A stretch of 23,641 nucleotides of DNA from Patescibacteria group bacterium AH-259-L07 (GCA_027718005.1 JALLOP010000010.1:1-23641), one strand, 5' to 3'; positions 1-8,860 are shown, counted from the first letter of the stretch. The notes: generated by a model from the sequence alone, not told the origin. Program-made: numbers and translations.

Positions 1-1713
1 TTCGAATTCATTGGAACAATGAGATTGCTTATGAAAGTGATCTATGGTATTTTTGTATACGTTGTTATCAGACTGCTCTCCTGCACATTGACACCTACGG
101 TACCAAAGCTTTAATGGATTGCGCTGTTTCAAGCGTTGATAATGACGACAGTTTGGACATAATCGTGGTAAGGGGAAATTCATTTTGCGATAAAATTGAA
201 ATTCGTCAGGGATGATTTTAAAAGCGGTTGTACATTGTTCATTGCACTTCCCTTGATGTTCACAGCCAATAACAGAATTTAAAATATCATCTGTTATGTC
301 TTTAATATGATCCGGCAGATCTTCTGGCTTAATCGTAATCTTATACTCCCGTTTTTCAGGATCTTTCCACAAATAGCCCTGTGCTAATGCCTGCTCCTTT
401 GTTAGAGATAGGTATTCTTGCGCAAGAGTTTCATTGTAGGCAAACGGAGAAAATCCTACAGGAAAAAATTCACCATATGTATATACTCTGCCTTTTTTAT
501 CCTTGTACGGCATGTCATTCATATGCTGAATAATTTTGGGAACCAGTTCTTCATATTCTTCTTTTGTATATTGTTTGTTTAAAATGCAGTACTGTTTTTT
601 ACGCAAGCCAACGCAGCCAAAACAATGAGAAGAAGAATGACAATTCATTGAATATTGAGCATTAATTACTTGATCCCATAATTCATTACTAAAACAAATT
701 TGAGAGCATTGATATCCAATATTTACTGAATCATAAATCATCTCAGTAGTGCGTCCCCAAAAACTATAATCCATTACATCTTTTGCCTCCACTAATGCAA
801 ACAAGTACCTACCGTCTTCTACTTTTCGACAGCTAAAGCCAGCTTTAATATTTTTGCACCCCTCAAGCCAGTTCCCTGAAACATCACGACTATGACGCTG
901 GACAAGCGCGGGGACAATATAGCGCAGAGCATGGGATCGAGCTTTTAAGCTAAGGCTCTCGATCATTAACGTGCTTCCCAAATCAAATTGCTTTACTAAT
1001 GCTTTATATTTTTCCTTGCTATATTGTTTATTAAAAACACAATATGACTTATTTCTCAAATTTACACAGCCAAAACAATTATCACAATTACGGCAATCAA
1101 AAAGAAACGCCGAGCTGGTACAATTAGTACATTCTTGCGAATAGGCTAAGTCATAGCACCCAAAGCAATCAATACATTCATAACACCGTTCTGATTTCTG
1201 CACTGCCAACCCATCGATACAATCCTTGGAATCATTAAACCACGTACCATATAAGCAATCTTCACTAAAACTGCTGCCGAAAATAAGGTAGCAATTTTTT
1301 AAATTACTTGTCCTGTTGGTATACTCACTATTTACCATTGTCCCCTGATGTGCGGTACCCGAACGAGGTACTACTTTGAAAAGTTCATAAAACTGCTCAA
1401 AAAATGGTTTGGTAAAATCATACGCCCTGCCATATTTCATAGGATCCCATGTATCAGACCACCAGCAATCTTTACAATACACGGTATATTGTGTGGTCGC
1501 GTCAAGCCCTCCGATCTTATCTTTTTTACATAGATTACATGAATATTTATATAGACCTCGCTCATTACGCCACATAAGCCGCCGTTGCAACCGACACTCA
1601 GGACAAAAAGTCGGCGCTGGCACCTTCATTTTCTCATAAAAATCAAAATCATCGGGTTCGATTACAAACTGACTCTTGCAACTTTGGCACTTTTTAATCT
1701 TTGTTTGATTCAT
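1..1713 (-). CDS. Zinc-ribbon/solenoid array protein, copy 1 (3' end beyond window)
   Basis: The frame is open from ATG at 1713 to base 1, giving 571 residues; by comparison with its paralogues about 22 C-terminal residues lie outside the window. Visible parts: ribbon 1 (C9, C12, C37, C40), ribbon 2 intact (C59, C62, C80, C83), the WWSDTWDP linker, two solenoid-like halves ending CDNCFGCVNLRNK and SHCFGCVGLRKK, then SPFAYNET and the long-form third ribbon (GCEHQGKCNEQC ... RLCPNCRH) and WYRRCQCAGE. I checked that reading frame is kept at several points from start to edge, so it looks intact. The start is set by the family pattern M-x2-TK-x3-CQ(N/S)C. A 30-codon reading frame resembling a second family N terminus overlaps the start. 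No Shine-Dalgarno is obvious. Biochemical function is unknown; metal binding is inferred from the Cys pairs. Confidence 0.85.
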   Translation of the reverse strand, partial: MNQTKIKKCQSCKSQFVIEPDDFDFYEKMKVPAPTFCPECRLQRRLMWRNERGLYKYSCNLCKKDKIGGLDATTQYTVYCKDCWWSDTWDPMKYGRAYDFTKPFFEQFYELFKVVPRSGTAHQGTMVNSEYTNRTSNLKNCYLIFGSSFSEDCLYGTWFNDSKDCIDGLAVQKSERCYECIDCFGCYDLAYSQECTNCTSSAFLFDCRNCDNCFGCVNLRNKSYCVFNKQYSKEKYKALVKQFDLGSTLMIESLSLKARSHALRYIVPALVQRHSRDVSGNWLEGCKNIKAGFSCRKVEDGRYLFALVEAKDVMDYSFWGRTTEMIYDSVNIGYQCSQICFSNELWDQVINAQYSMNCHSSSHCFGCVGLRKKQYCILNKQYTKEEYEELVPKIIQHMNDMPYKDKKGRVYTYGEFFPVGFSPFAYNETLAQEYLSLTKEQALAQGYLWKDPEKREYKITIKPEDLPDHIKDITDDILNSVIGCEHQGKCNEQCTTAFKIIPDEFQFYRKMNFPLPRLCPNCRHYQRLKQRNPLKLWYRRCQCAGEQSDNNVYKNTIDHFHKQSHCSNEFE

Positions 1714-1786
1714 GGTTCTTATCAGCCCAAGGCTGACACGCCTCGGGCGGGCAGTTTTGGCATGCTTTAGTTTTTGAATTACTCAT
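1694..1786 (-). pseudogene. 30-codon leader frame with a family-like N terminus
   Basis: This begins 9 bases after the stop of the preceding array gene. It reads MSNSKTKACQNC, an array-family N terminus, then leaves the family in a GC-rich stretch (PPEACQPWADKN...) with two small palindromes (CGCC-CGA-GGCG and CAGCC-TTG-GGCTG). It stops at 1694, overlapping the start of copy 1 in another frame. I read it as a stub of an older paralogue whose interior is gone, as at the hairpin junctions elsewhere. It could also be a translated leader peptide with four cysteines. Confidence 0.55.
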
Positions 1787-1795
1787 AATTGATTA

Positions 1796-3556
1796 TTAGA
1801 CTACCTCAGCTTGGTAACATTTTTTGCAATACACAATTTCTTTTCTTTCAGCTGAGTAGGTGGTTTCAAATTCATTTGAGCAGTGATTTGTGTTATGAAA
1901 ATGTTTAGCCGTGTTTTTGTATACGTTGTTATCTGATTTCTCACCTGCACACTGGCATTTTCTGTGCCAAAGTTTGAGTGGATTGCGCTGTTGTAGACGT
2001 TGATAATGACGACAATTTGGGCACAGTCGAGGTAGCGGGAGATTCATTTTTTTGTAAAACTGTAATTCGTCAGGAATAATTTTAAACGCAGTGGTGCATT
2101 GCTTATTGCATTTACCTTTGTGTTCACAGCCAATTACCTGCTTTAAAATATCATCATCAACATCTTTGATGTGATCAGGTAATTGATCACTGGTTATTGA
2201 TAATTGATAATTGCGCTGTTCCGGGTCTTTCCATGTGTATCCCTGTTCTAGCGCCTGCTCTTTGGTTAAAGGAAAGTATTCTTGCGCTACAGTTTCATTA
2301 TAGGCAAAAGGACTTAGCCCTGCGGGAAAAAATTCTCCATATGTATATACTCTGCCTTGTTTATCCTTGTACGGCGTTTCACTCATATGCTGAATTATAT
2401 TGGGAACTAATTTTTCATATTCTTGCTTACTATATTGTTTGTTTAAAACGCAGTATTGCTTATTACGTAATCCTACACATCCGAAACAATAAGAGCAGTC
2501 ACGACAGAAGTCGCAGTATTCCATATACTGTGAACGAAGCGTGTTGTAGCATAATTTGTTTCCATACACTTCCTCGACGCCAATCCCCTCATAGCAGAGT
2601 TCACTGTCTCCTACCGCATACATATCAACAAGATCTTTACACCGAAAAATACGAACGGAATAACCACAATCTTCAAGATTATATGAGCCAAAACACTGTT
2701 TTGTATTTTTGCAGTTTGTGAGAAAATCACCGCTTGAGTTAATACTCTTTATCACATATGCATACCTCCGTGGATATTTCAGTAGTTCATCCCTAAAACG
2801 GTGTTTGAATTCCTGTACATACTTCTCGCTCCCTAATTTAGTCCTGAGACTTTGAAATTCCTCAGACGTTATCTTGTTCCCAAACAAGAGTAGGTTCTTG
2901 TTTCTCAAATTTACTCCTCCAATACAATTCTGTGCATTCCTAGCATTATAGAGGAAGAATGAATCGACCACTGTTTCACAATTTTGCAAAAACCCTGAAG
3001 TGTGAGATTTTCTCGTATCAATACTTTCATAGATGAGCTCTGAATCAAAAGAGTAAAATACATCTACGCTATCTCGAAGACTATCGGCGTTTGTTGCGTA
3101 CATCGTATTCTCACACTCTTTAAGACTAAAGCCAAGATAACAATTTTTGTTATCAATTGCCTGGTTAGTGTACTCAGAATTTAGGGAATTGATGTTATAA
3201 ATAGCAAGATGAGGAACTTGGAACTGAAGTTTTTTAAACTGCTCAAAAAAGGGTAGAGAAAAATCATAGTCTATGCCATACTCTCCTGCATCCCACGCAT
3301 CAGACCACCAATATTTTTGCTCATTAACTTTAAATGGCTTGTCTGAAGAATATATAGAAATGATATCTTTCCCAGTAGCATCACATGTTCGTTTATATAA
3401 ACTTCGCTCATTTCTCCACGCCAACCGTCGCTGCAATCGGCACTCAGGGCAAAAGGTCGGCGCTGGCACCTTGATTTTCTTATAAAAATCAAAATCATCT
3501 GGTTCAATAGTGAACCGGTTTTTACAGTTTTGGCATGTTTTTGTTTGTTGATTCAT
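1796..3556 (-). CDS. Zinc-ribbon/solenoid array protein, copy 2
   Basis: The protein has 586 residues from ATG 3556. Ribbon 1 is C8, C11, C36, C39. The second ribbon has lost its ligands: the CDLC/YCxxC positions read CDATG and VNEQK. The first solenoid half is worn (NCIGGVNLRNK instead of NCFGC) while the second is intact (CSYCFGCVGLRNK, about 354-366). The long third ribbon (about C477-C515) and the fourth cluster CQCAG, HFH, HC, C577, C580 are present. An in-frame ATG seven codons upstream (3577) is rejected, because those codons are the leftover CYQ coding end of another paralogue and all family members begin next to TK-x-CQNC. The start overlaps the TGA of that leftover (ATGA), whose GGAAG is a plausible ribosome site. 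Function unknown. Confidence 0.9.
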   Translation of the reverse strand: MNQQTKTCQNCKNRFTIEPDDFDFYKKIKVPAPTFCPECRLQRRLAWRNERSLYKRTCDATGKDIISIYSSDKPFKVNEQKYWWSDAWDAGEYGIDYDFSLPFFEQFKKLQFQVPHLAIYNINSLNSEYTNQAIDNKNCYLGFSLKECENTMYATNADSLRDSVDVFYSFDSELIYESIDTRKSHTSGFLQNCETVVDSFFLYNARNAQNCIGGVNLRNKNLLLFGNKITSEEFQSLRTKLGSEKYVQEFKHRFRDELLKYPRRYAYVIKSINSSGDFLTNCKNTKQCFGSYNLEDCGYSVRIFRCKDLVDMYAVGDSELCYEGIGVEEVYGNKLCYNTLRSQYMEYCDFCRDCSYCFGCVGLRNKQYCVLNKQYSKQEYEKLVPNIIQHMSETPYKDKQGRVYTYGEFFPAGLSPFAYNETVAQEYFPLTKEQALEQGYTWKDPEQRNYQLSITSDQLPDHIKDVDDDILKQVIGCEHKGKCNKQCTTAFKIIPDELQFYKKMNLPLPRLCPNCRHYQRLQQRNPLKLWHRKCQCAGEKSDNNVYKNTAKHFHNTNHCSNEFETTYSAERKEIVYCKKCYQAEVV

Positions 3557-3583
3557 ATGACTTCCAATTGGTAACATTTTTCA
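3553..3583 (-). pseudogene. C-terminal stub of a lost paralogue (EKCYQLEVI-stop)
   Basis: Immediately after the hairpin at 3584-3616 the minus strand reads E-K-C-Y-Q-L-E-V-I-TGA, the family C terminus, with its stop overlapping the ATG of copy 2. Seventeen bases (3568-3584) are identical to the real end of copy 3 (3643-3659), so the hairpin is flanked by direct repeats. Its GGAAG lies a few bases before the ATG of copy 2 and may serve as its ribosome binding site. Confidence 0.8.
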
Positions 3584-3616
3584 CCCTCCCAAATTTTCTG
3601 AGAAAATTTGGGAGAG
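3584..3616. repeat. Palindrome, CCCTCCCAAATTTT type
   Basis: Fourteen-base arms (one G-T pair) around a 5-base loop. The same arms recur at 10840-10874, and in both cases a similar TAGTxTAxTxCTTGC stretch links the gene stop to the palindrome. No U-run follows on the transcribed strand, so it is not a normal intrinsic terminator. It more resembles a REP/MITE-like element. Confidence 0.85.
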
Positions 3617-3627
3617 CAAGTAGTAAA

Positions 3628-5355
3628 CTAAACTACCTCACTTTGGTAACATTTTTCACAGTAGACAATCTCTGGTCTATCAGAGGCATATCCTGTCTCG
3701 AACTCATTGGGACAGTGATTTTTCCCGTGGAAATGGGTAACGGTATTTTGATATTTTTTGCCATCCGAAAGCATGCCTGCACACTGACATTGACGATGAT
3801 GTAACCTCCGGGGCGTACGCTGCCTAACGCGTGCCTGATGGCGACATTCAAAATCATTTCTCGGAAGTGGCAAATGCATTCTTTTATAAAATGCCAATTC
3901 TTGAGGAGTAATCTTAAAGTTGCGATCACAAGTCTCACAAACGAATATCTCATCAGTAATGGCATCTTCCACCTCATCTATAGTTTGGGGCATACGTGCT
4001 CTCGTAATAGTCTCTTTTCCGAATGTCCCTGTTTCTTGATCCTGCCAGCGAAATCCTTGCTGTATTGCCTCTTCTTTACTAAGAGGATAATAATCTTTTG
4101 CTAATGTCTCGTTATACCCAAACGGAGAAAGTTGTGCTGGAATAAATTGCCCATAAAGCTCTTCTTGTATAAGCGATTGAATAATCTGCTGCTTAAACTT
4201 TTCATATTCTTCTTTAGAGTATTCTTTGTTCAAGATGCAGTATCTACTCTTCTTCAAACCAATACAACCAAAACAGTATTCACAATTGTGAAGACTATCA
4301 CAGTATTCCACTTCATTGCAGTAAAACACATAACGAGAATGCTTTGATTTATAGCATTGCAGAATACCCATAAGATCCAAACAAAGCTCCGGCTTATAGT
4401 AGACATTGTTCCCGTCGTAACAGTCTATCGGATCCTCTGCGTCAGCTAAATATTTACATGCTTTTGCATTCGTCGAATCATATACGCTTCGCACTTCATG
4501 ACAATTATGAAGATAATCTCCGGTTGCATTGTGGCATTTTGTGATAAACGCATATTTCACCAGTGCCTGCGACTTGAGTTCTTCAAAGCGCTGCTTTGCT
4601 TTTTGGATGTTGTCATAAGACGAAAGTATTTCTTTCTTCCTTTTTTCAAACTCTTCTTTAGATACTTCTTTGTTCTCGATACAATATTTTTTATGTCTTC
4701 CATTTACCGTCAGAATACAGTTTTGTGAGTTCCTACAGTCAAAACAAAATAAAAGGTCTGTACTTGTCTGACAACGTTCACTAAATAGCACATTGTAACA
4801 ATTACGACAATCCACACACTCATAACAAAGCTCGGAGTCATAAACAAAAGCAACATCAACCACTGAATTACAGCACTGGATAAGTCGTCCATACATACAG
4901 TCTTCGCATTGTTCAGCAGCAAAAATGAGATAACAGTTTTTTATATCCCCCGTGTTGTTCGTGTATTCACTATTTACGCTTGTAATTACGAGAAGTGCAA
5001 TCCGAGGTACTCGCTTCTGCAACTCAGCAAATTGCTCAAAAAATGGCTTTTCTGGCTTGTAGCCAAGGGCGTAATCTTTGGCACCCCAATCATCAGAAAA
5101 CCAGCAAGAAGAGCAGTATACAGGAAAGGACACATTTTGAGGGTAGAGTGATACGGTGGACTTATTGCACAAATCACATGTTCTTCGATAGAGTGTTCTT
5201 TCATTCCTGTGGGCAAGACGCTGCTGCATCCGACACTCGGGACAAAAGGTGGGTGGCGGATCTTTAGTCTTTTTATAAAAATCAAAATCTTCAGGTTCAA
5301 TGATGAACTTATTTTTGCAATTTTGACAAGTTTTAACTTGATTCTCTGTTATCAT
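3628..5355 (-). CDS. Zinc-ribbon/solenoid array protein, copy 3
   Basis: The protein has 575 residues, about 42 of them Cys. Ribbon 1 is C10, C13, C38, C41 and ribbon 2 is C60, C63, C81, C84. The first half closes on a degenerate QNCILTVNGRHKKYC and the second on CEYCFGCIGLKKSRYC (about 358-373). Ribbon 3 is the short form (C473, C476) with its third ligand replaced (PRNDFEC, leaving C504). The fourth cluster comprises C523, C525, H541, H543, H547, C548, C566 and C569. The ATG overlaps the TGA of copy 4 (ATGA), implying translational coupling, and AGTAGG just before it may act as ribosome site. It is followed by a palindrome and a C-terminal stub. Function unknown. Confidence 0.9.
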   Translation of the reverse strand: MITENQVKTCQNCKNKFIIEPEDFDFYKKTKDPPPTFCPECRMQQRLAHRNERTLYRRTCDLCNKSTVSLYPQNVSFPVYCSSCWFSDDWGAKDYALGYKPEKPFFEQFAELQKRVPRIALLVITSVNSEYTNNTGDIKNCYLIFAAEQCEDCMYGRLIQCCNSVVDVAFVYDSELCYECVDCRNCYNVLFSERCQTSTDLLFCFDCRNSQNCILTVNGRHKKYCIENKEVSKEEFEKRKKEILSSYDNIQKAKQRFEELKSQALVKYAFITKCHNATGDYLHNCHEVRSVYDSTNAKACKYLADAEDPIDCYDGNNVYYKPELCLDLMGILQCYKSKHSRYVFYCNEVEYCDSLHNCEYCFGCIGLKKSRYCILNKEYSKEEYEKFKQQIIQSLIQEELYGQFIPAQLSPFGYNETLAKDYYPLSKEEAIQQGFRWQDQETGTFGKETITRARMPQTIDEVEDAITDEIFVCETCDRNFKITPQELAFYKRMHLPLPRNDFECRHQARVRQRTPRRLHHRQCQCAGMLSDGKKYQNTVTHFHGKNHCPNEFETGYASDRPEIVYCEKCYQSEVV

Positions 5356-7013
5356 CCTACTTCATGTAGATAACAATTATCACAAAAAATTCTATATTCT
5401 TTTTGTTGGGATAATGAATAAGAGGTTTGGAAATCAACGCCACAGTGAGCACATGTCCCTCTAAAGAGCTGCCGCGCACTTCTCGAATTCATTCTCTTTT
5501 GATGACGACAATTAAAACACTCTCGTGGAAGTGAAAGCCCTATATTTTTATAAAAATTAACTTCTAATTGAATTAAACGATAATTCCTGCTACAAGTATC
5601 GCATTTTAAAACATGGTTTAATAAATCTTTGGAATATCCCTTCGGATCTGTCGGAAGTTCATCGTGCGCAATGGTTCCTTTGCCACTCGTTATAGGAATA
5701 TCCTCTTCCCAACGAAAACCTTGCGCAAGTGCTTGTTCTTTGGTGAGCGGAATATATTCATTTACGATTGATTCGTTGTAGGCGAACGCCGAAAGTTCAG
5801 GGGGATGAGGCCTCCCCCATTCCCCTGTTTCCTTCATATGCTCAATAATCTTTGATTTTAAAGATTCGTACTCTTGTTTTGAATATTTCTTGTTCAAAAT
5901 ACAATAATCATCACTCCTTAATCCAACACAGCCAAAAATACCATGAGAATTAAAACAATCTTCTGAATAATAAATATCAGTGGAATTCACACAATTTCGA
6001 GAAAAAAACTGTCGCAGACCGCCCTGAGCTGCAAGCACCTCATAACACAACTCCACGTCGGGAGAAAAAGAGGCATCATACGTATCAATGGCCTTTCTAA
6101 GAGTAAAGACATATTTTGAATTCTCGCCACTTTTCACATCAAAAGAATGGTGAATATTTTTAGAATTATAAATATGGTTACCAGAGACATTAGTATTATG
6201 AGACCCAAAAAAGTATCTTTGTGGAAGCTTTTCTCGAAGATCCATCTGTTTATTTAAAATTAAAGTTATTGTCCTGGGATCATGCAAAGGATGTTCAATT
6301 AAAAACTTCTCATATCTATCCTTGCCAACATTTTCATTAAAAATATGGTAAGATTTTTGTTTTAGGCCTACACAACCAATACAATTTACACATCCTTTAC
6401 AATCATACAATCCTACACTATCAACACAATTTTCACACTCTTGTGAATAGAGAAGTCGATACGAATTCAAACAGTCCACACATTCATAGCAAAGCTCTGC
6501 TTTGTACACATAGAGATTGTCAAAGCAATCTTTAGAGTTCCATACAATATGCCCGTATGCACAGTTTTCATCATCAACGCAGCCAAACACTAAGTAGCAA
6601 TTTTTGCTCCTAAACGTAAGGTTTGAATAGACGCAATTCTCGCTCTTCGTGTTCATAACTGCGAAGTGTGGAACTGCCTTCTGGAGCTCAGCAAATTGTT
6701 CAAAAAACGACAGACTAAAATCATAATCCCTGCCGTATTCCTTAGCATCCCAATCATCAGCCCACCACTCTTCATGACTCCAAACAGGAAATGCAGCTTT
6801 CTTAGAATACATCGAAATCACTGACTTTCCTGACTTATCAGAATTTCTCTTATAAAGGGTTTTAAAGTTTCTAAATAAAATTCTCCGCTGCTGCCGGCAT
6901 CTAGGGCAATTCTTCGGAACAGGTACTTTGATCTTTTCATAAAAATTAAAATCATCAGGTTCAATTACGAACTGTTGTTTGCAATTTTGACAGTTTTTGG
7001 TTTCAGATTTCAT
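5352..7013 (-). CDS. Zinc-ribbon/solenoid array protein, copy 4 (divergent C terminus)
   Basis: At 553 residues this is the shortest complete copy. Ribbon 1 is C8, C11, C36, C39, the second ribbon is lost (RNSDKSG, VWSHEE), and the third ribbon is fully intact with the same spacing as the first: C471, C474, C499, C502 (C-x2-C-x24-C-x2-C). The fourth domain lacks the CQCAG/HFH/HCPNEF segment of its paralogues and is a plain ribbon, C521, C524, C544, C547, ending CYLHEVG. This makes the relation between the two protein ends easiest to see. The start overlaps the stop of a leftover QSEVI C terminus, whose GTGAGG would be a ribosome site. Its stop overlaps the start of copy 3. Confidence 0.9.
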   Translation of the reverse strand: MKSETKNCQNCKQQFVIEPDDFNFYEKIKVPVPKNCPRCRQQRRILFRNFKTLYKRNSDKSGKSVISMYSKKAAFPVWSHEEWWADDWDAKEYGRDYDFSLSFFEQFAELQKAVPHFAVMNTKSENCVYSNLTFRSKNCYLVFGCVDDENCAYGHIVWNSKDCFDNLYVYKAELCYECVDCLNSYRLLYSQECENCVDSVGLYDCKGCVNCIGCVGLKQKSYHIFNENVGKDRYEKFLIEHPLHDPRTITLILNKQMDLREKLPQRYFFGSHNTNVSGNHIYNSKNIHHSFDVKSGENSKYVFTLRKAIDTYDASFSPDVELCYEVLAAQGGLRQFFSRNCVNSTDIYYSEDCFNSHGIFGCVGLRSDDYCILNKKYSKQEYESLKSKIIEHMKETGEWGRPHPPELSAFAYNESIVNEYIPLTKEQALAQGFRWEEDIPITSGKGTIAHDELPTDPKGYSKDLLNHVLKCDTCSRNYRLIQLEVNFYKNIGLSLPRECFNCRHQKRMNSRSARQLFRGTCAHCGVDFQTSYSLSQQKEYRIFCDNCYLHEVG

Positions 7014-7027
7014 ATAACCTCACTTTG
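7010..7027 (-). pseudogene. C-terminal stub of a lost paralogue (QSEVI-stop)
   Basis: Just after the palindrome the minus strand reads Q-S-E-V-I-TGA, with the stop overlapping the ATG of copy 4 as ATGA. This is the usual family end (QSEV-V/I) without its gene. It pairs with the N-terminal stub at 8861-8921: together they bracket copy 5. The AGTGAGG within it is a likely ribosome site for copy 4. Confidence 0.65.
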
Positions 7028-7028
7028 A

Positions 7029-7058
7029 CCCCTCACCCTTTGGAAAAAGGGTGGGGGG
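7029..7058. repeat. Palindrome, CCCTCACCC type
   Basis: Thirteen-base arms (CCCCTCACCCTTT against its near complement, one mismatch) around a 4-base loop, between the stop of copy 5 and the QSEVI stub. The stop-to-palindrome spacer AGAAATAG is shared with the junction at 21453-21489. No U-run follows on the minus strand. Confidence 0.75.
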
Positions 7059-7066
7059 CTATTTCT

Positions 7067-8860
7067 TTACACCACCTCGGACTGGTAGCATGTTTCGCAA
7101 TACACAATCTCTTTTCGCTCTGGTGCATATGAAGTTTCAAACTCATTGGGGCAGTGATCAGTATCATGAAAATGTTCCACCGTATTCTTATATATTTTGT
7201 TGTCAGATTTTGTTCCTGCGCACTGGCATTTTCTATGCCAAAGTTTTAAGGGATTGCGCTGTTTTGTTCGCTCATAATGCCGAGAATTAAAACATTTTCG
7301 TGGCAGAGGCAGATTCATTCGTCGATAGAACTGAAGTTCTTGAGGAATAATTTTAAACGCCTTAGTACAATTATGCTCTTGGGCTTTCTCGTCGTCAGAA
7401 TCCCATGCTTGACAAAGAATAACCTCATTCAAAATTACATCATTTACATCTTTGATATTATCGGGAAGATCCTTCCAAGAGATAGTCGGCTTATACTCTT
7501 TAGTTTCTAAATCTTTCCACCTATATCCCCGCGTGCGAGCTTGTCTTTTAGTCAACGGAAAATATTCTTGTGCAGGAGTCTCATTGTAGGCAAACGGGGA
7601 TAATTCTGGCGGAAAGAATTCACCGTACTTGTATACCCTGCCTTTTTTATCCTCGTATGACATATCATTCATATGCTGGATAATTTTCGGTACTAATTGT
7701 TCATACTCTTCCTTATTGTATTGTTTGTTCAAAATACAGTATTGTTTATTTTTCAAACCAACACAACCAAAACAATTTGAACACGTATGGCATGACATGC
7801 AATACTCAAGCCCTTGACAGGCAGGGTAACAATCGGAACAAAACTTGAGTCTTGTATTCTGACGCCCGCTATCTGAACATTCATATATTAATTCACTTCC
7901 CCCACTCCATAAAGAATAATCCATTGCATCACGGCCAGAACTTAAATGAAAACAATAACGGTAATTCTCGCCGCCTCTGACAATAAAAGAATGGTAGATA
8001 TTGCGAGAATTATAAATATAATTTCCTGATACATTGGTATTTTTAAGACCGTCCATGAATTTTACCGGATACTGATACCATAATTCTTGTGTACGATCTA
8101 AAAATTCTTGAATTGTCTTAAATGATCCTAAATCATATGCTGCACGCTTTTGCTTATACTCTGCTGGTGAATACGGCTGATTAAACATATAATACGACTT
8201 ATTTTTAAGATTAACACATCCAAAACAATTACTGCATCCAACACAATTCCGAGAAAACCATACATCTTGACATGAATCTAAATGCGCAGAAAAAAAACAT
8301 TGGTAGCAGTTATAGCAATCAAAATCCTCATAGCAAAGCTCGGAGTCACGGACGCGTAAAAGATCTAAAGAATCGCGCGAATGTGAAGTGCTTACCGTAT
8401 AGGCGATATTTTCACATTTCGAGCCAACAAAACTCAGATAACAATTCTTATACTCACCACAATGGTTGCAATAATCACTATTGATCGGATTAAGAGCTTT
8501 TCGACTCGGCCATGGAACGCTACCCATAAGCTCGCGGAGTTGTTCAAAAAATGGTCTACTAAAATCATACTTATGTCCATATTCCAGCGAATTCCATTTA
8601 TCAGACCACCAAGCGTCATGATTCCAGACCTTGATAGGCGCGTCAGGAGAAAATCCTGAAAAAATTTCTTTGCCCGTATGGCTGTCCTTTCTTTTATAAA
8701 GGGTGTGCTCGTTGTACCACATAAATCGCCGTATCATTCTACACTCTGGACACCAAGTTGGTGGCGGCACGTTGACTTTTTTATAAAAATCAAAATCCTC
8801 AGATTCGATTTTAAAGTCCTGGGAACAGTTCTGACATTTTTTAATTTCTGTCTGGCTCAT
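7067..8860 (-). CDS. Zinc-ribbon/solenoid array protein, copy 5 (hairpin-flanked)
   Basis: The protein has 597 residues and starts MSQTEIKKCQNC. Ribbon 1 is C9, C12, C37, C40. Ribbon 2 has no Cys left (KDSHTG, VWNHDA). Both solenoid halves close on the full motif (CSNCFGCVNLKNK and CSNCFGCVGLKNK). The third ribbon is lengthened and damaged: the first pair is spread (CQAWDSDDEKAQEHNC) and CPNC has become CFNS. The fourth cluster CQCAG/HFH/HC/CETC is intact. A palindrome lies on each side, the upstream one embedded in an N-terminal stub (KQTKTC...QNC) and the downstream one followed by a C-terminal stub (QSEVI), so the whole gene sits inside the ends of an older paralogue. Function unknown. Confidence 0.9.
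   Translation of the reverse strand: MSQTEIKKCQNCSQDFKIESEDFDFYKKVNVPPPTWCPECRMIRRFMWYNEHTLYKRKDSHTGKEIFSGFSPDAPIKVWNHDAWWSDKWNSLEYGHKYDFSRPFFEQLRELMGSVPWPSRKALNPINSDYCNHCGEYKNCYLSFVGSKCENIAYTVSTSHSRDSLDLLRVRDSELCYEDFDCYNCYQCFFSAHLDSCQDVWFSRNCVGCSNCFGCVNLKNKSYYMFNQPYSPAEYKQKRAAYDLGSFKTIQEFLDRTQELWYQYPVKFMDGLKNTNVSGNYIYNSRNIYHSFIVRGGENYRYCFHLSSGRDAMDYSLWSGGSELIYECSDSGRQNTRLKFCSDCYPACQGLEYCMSCHTCSNCFGCVGLKNKQYCILNKQYNKEEYEQLVPKIIQHMNDMSYEDKKGRVYKYGEFFPPELSPFAYNETPAQEYFPLTKRQARTRGYRWKDLETKEYKPTISWKDLPDNIKDVNDVILNEVILCQAWDSDDEKAQEHNCTKAFKIIPQELQFYRRMNLPLPRKCFNSRHYERTKQRNPLKLWHRKCQCAGTKSDNKIYKNTVEHFHDTDHCPNEFETSYAPERKEIVYCETCYQSEVV

Noticed and set aside
2197..2721. 174-codon plus-strand open frame
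   Set aside because: It is antisense to copy 2 with low-complexity, non-family translation; the minus frame carries the conserved motifs. The other plus-strand frames of 60-166 codons are shadows for the same reason.
3557..3577. Upstream ATG giving copy 2 seven extra residues (MLPIGSH)
   Set aside because: These bases are the leftover CYQLEV coding end of another paralogue read in another frame; no paralogue has such an extension.
3584..3616. Palindromes as intrinsic terminators
   Set aside because: No U-run follows on the transcribed strand at any of the seven, and downstream genes are closely coupled. They could still affect mRNA stability.
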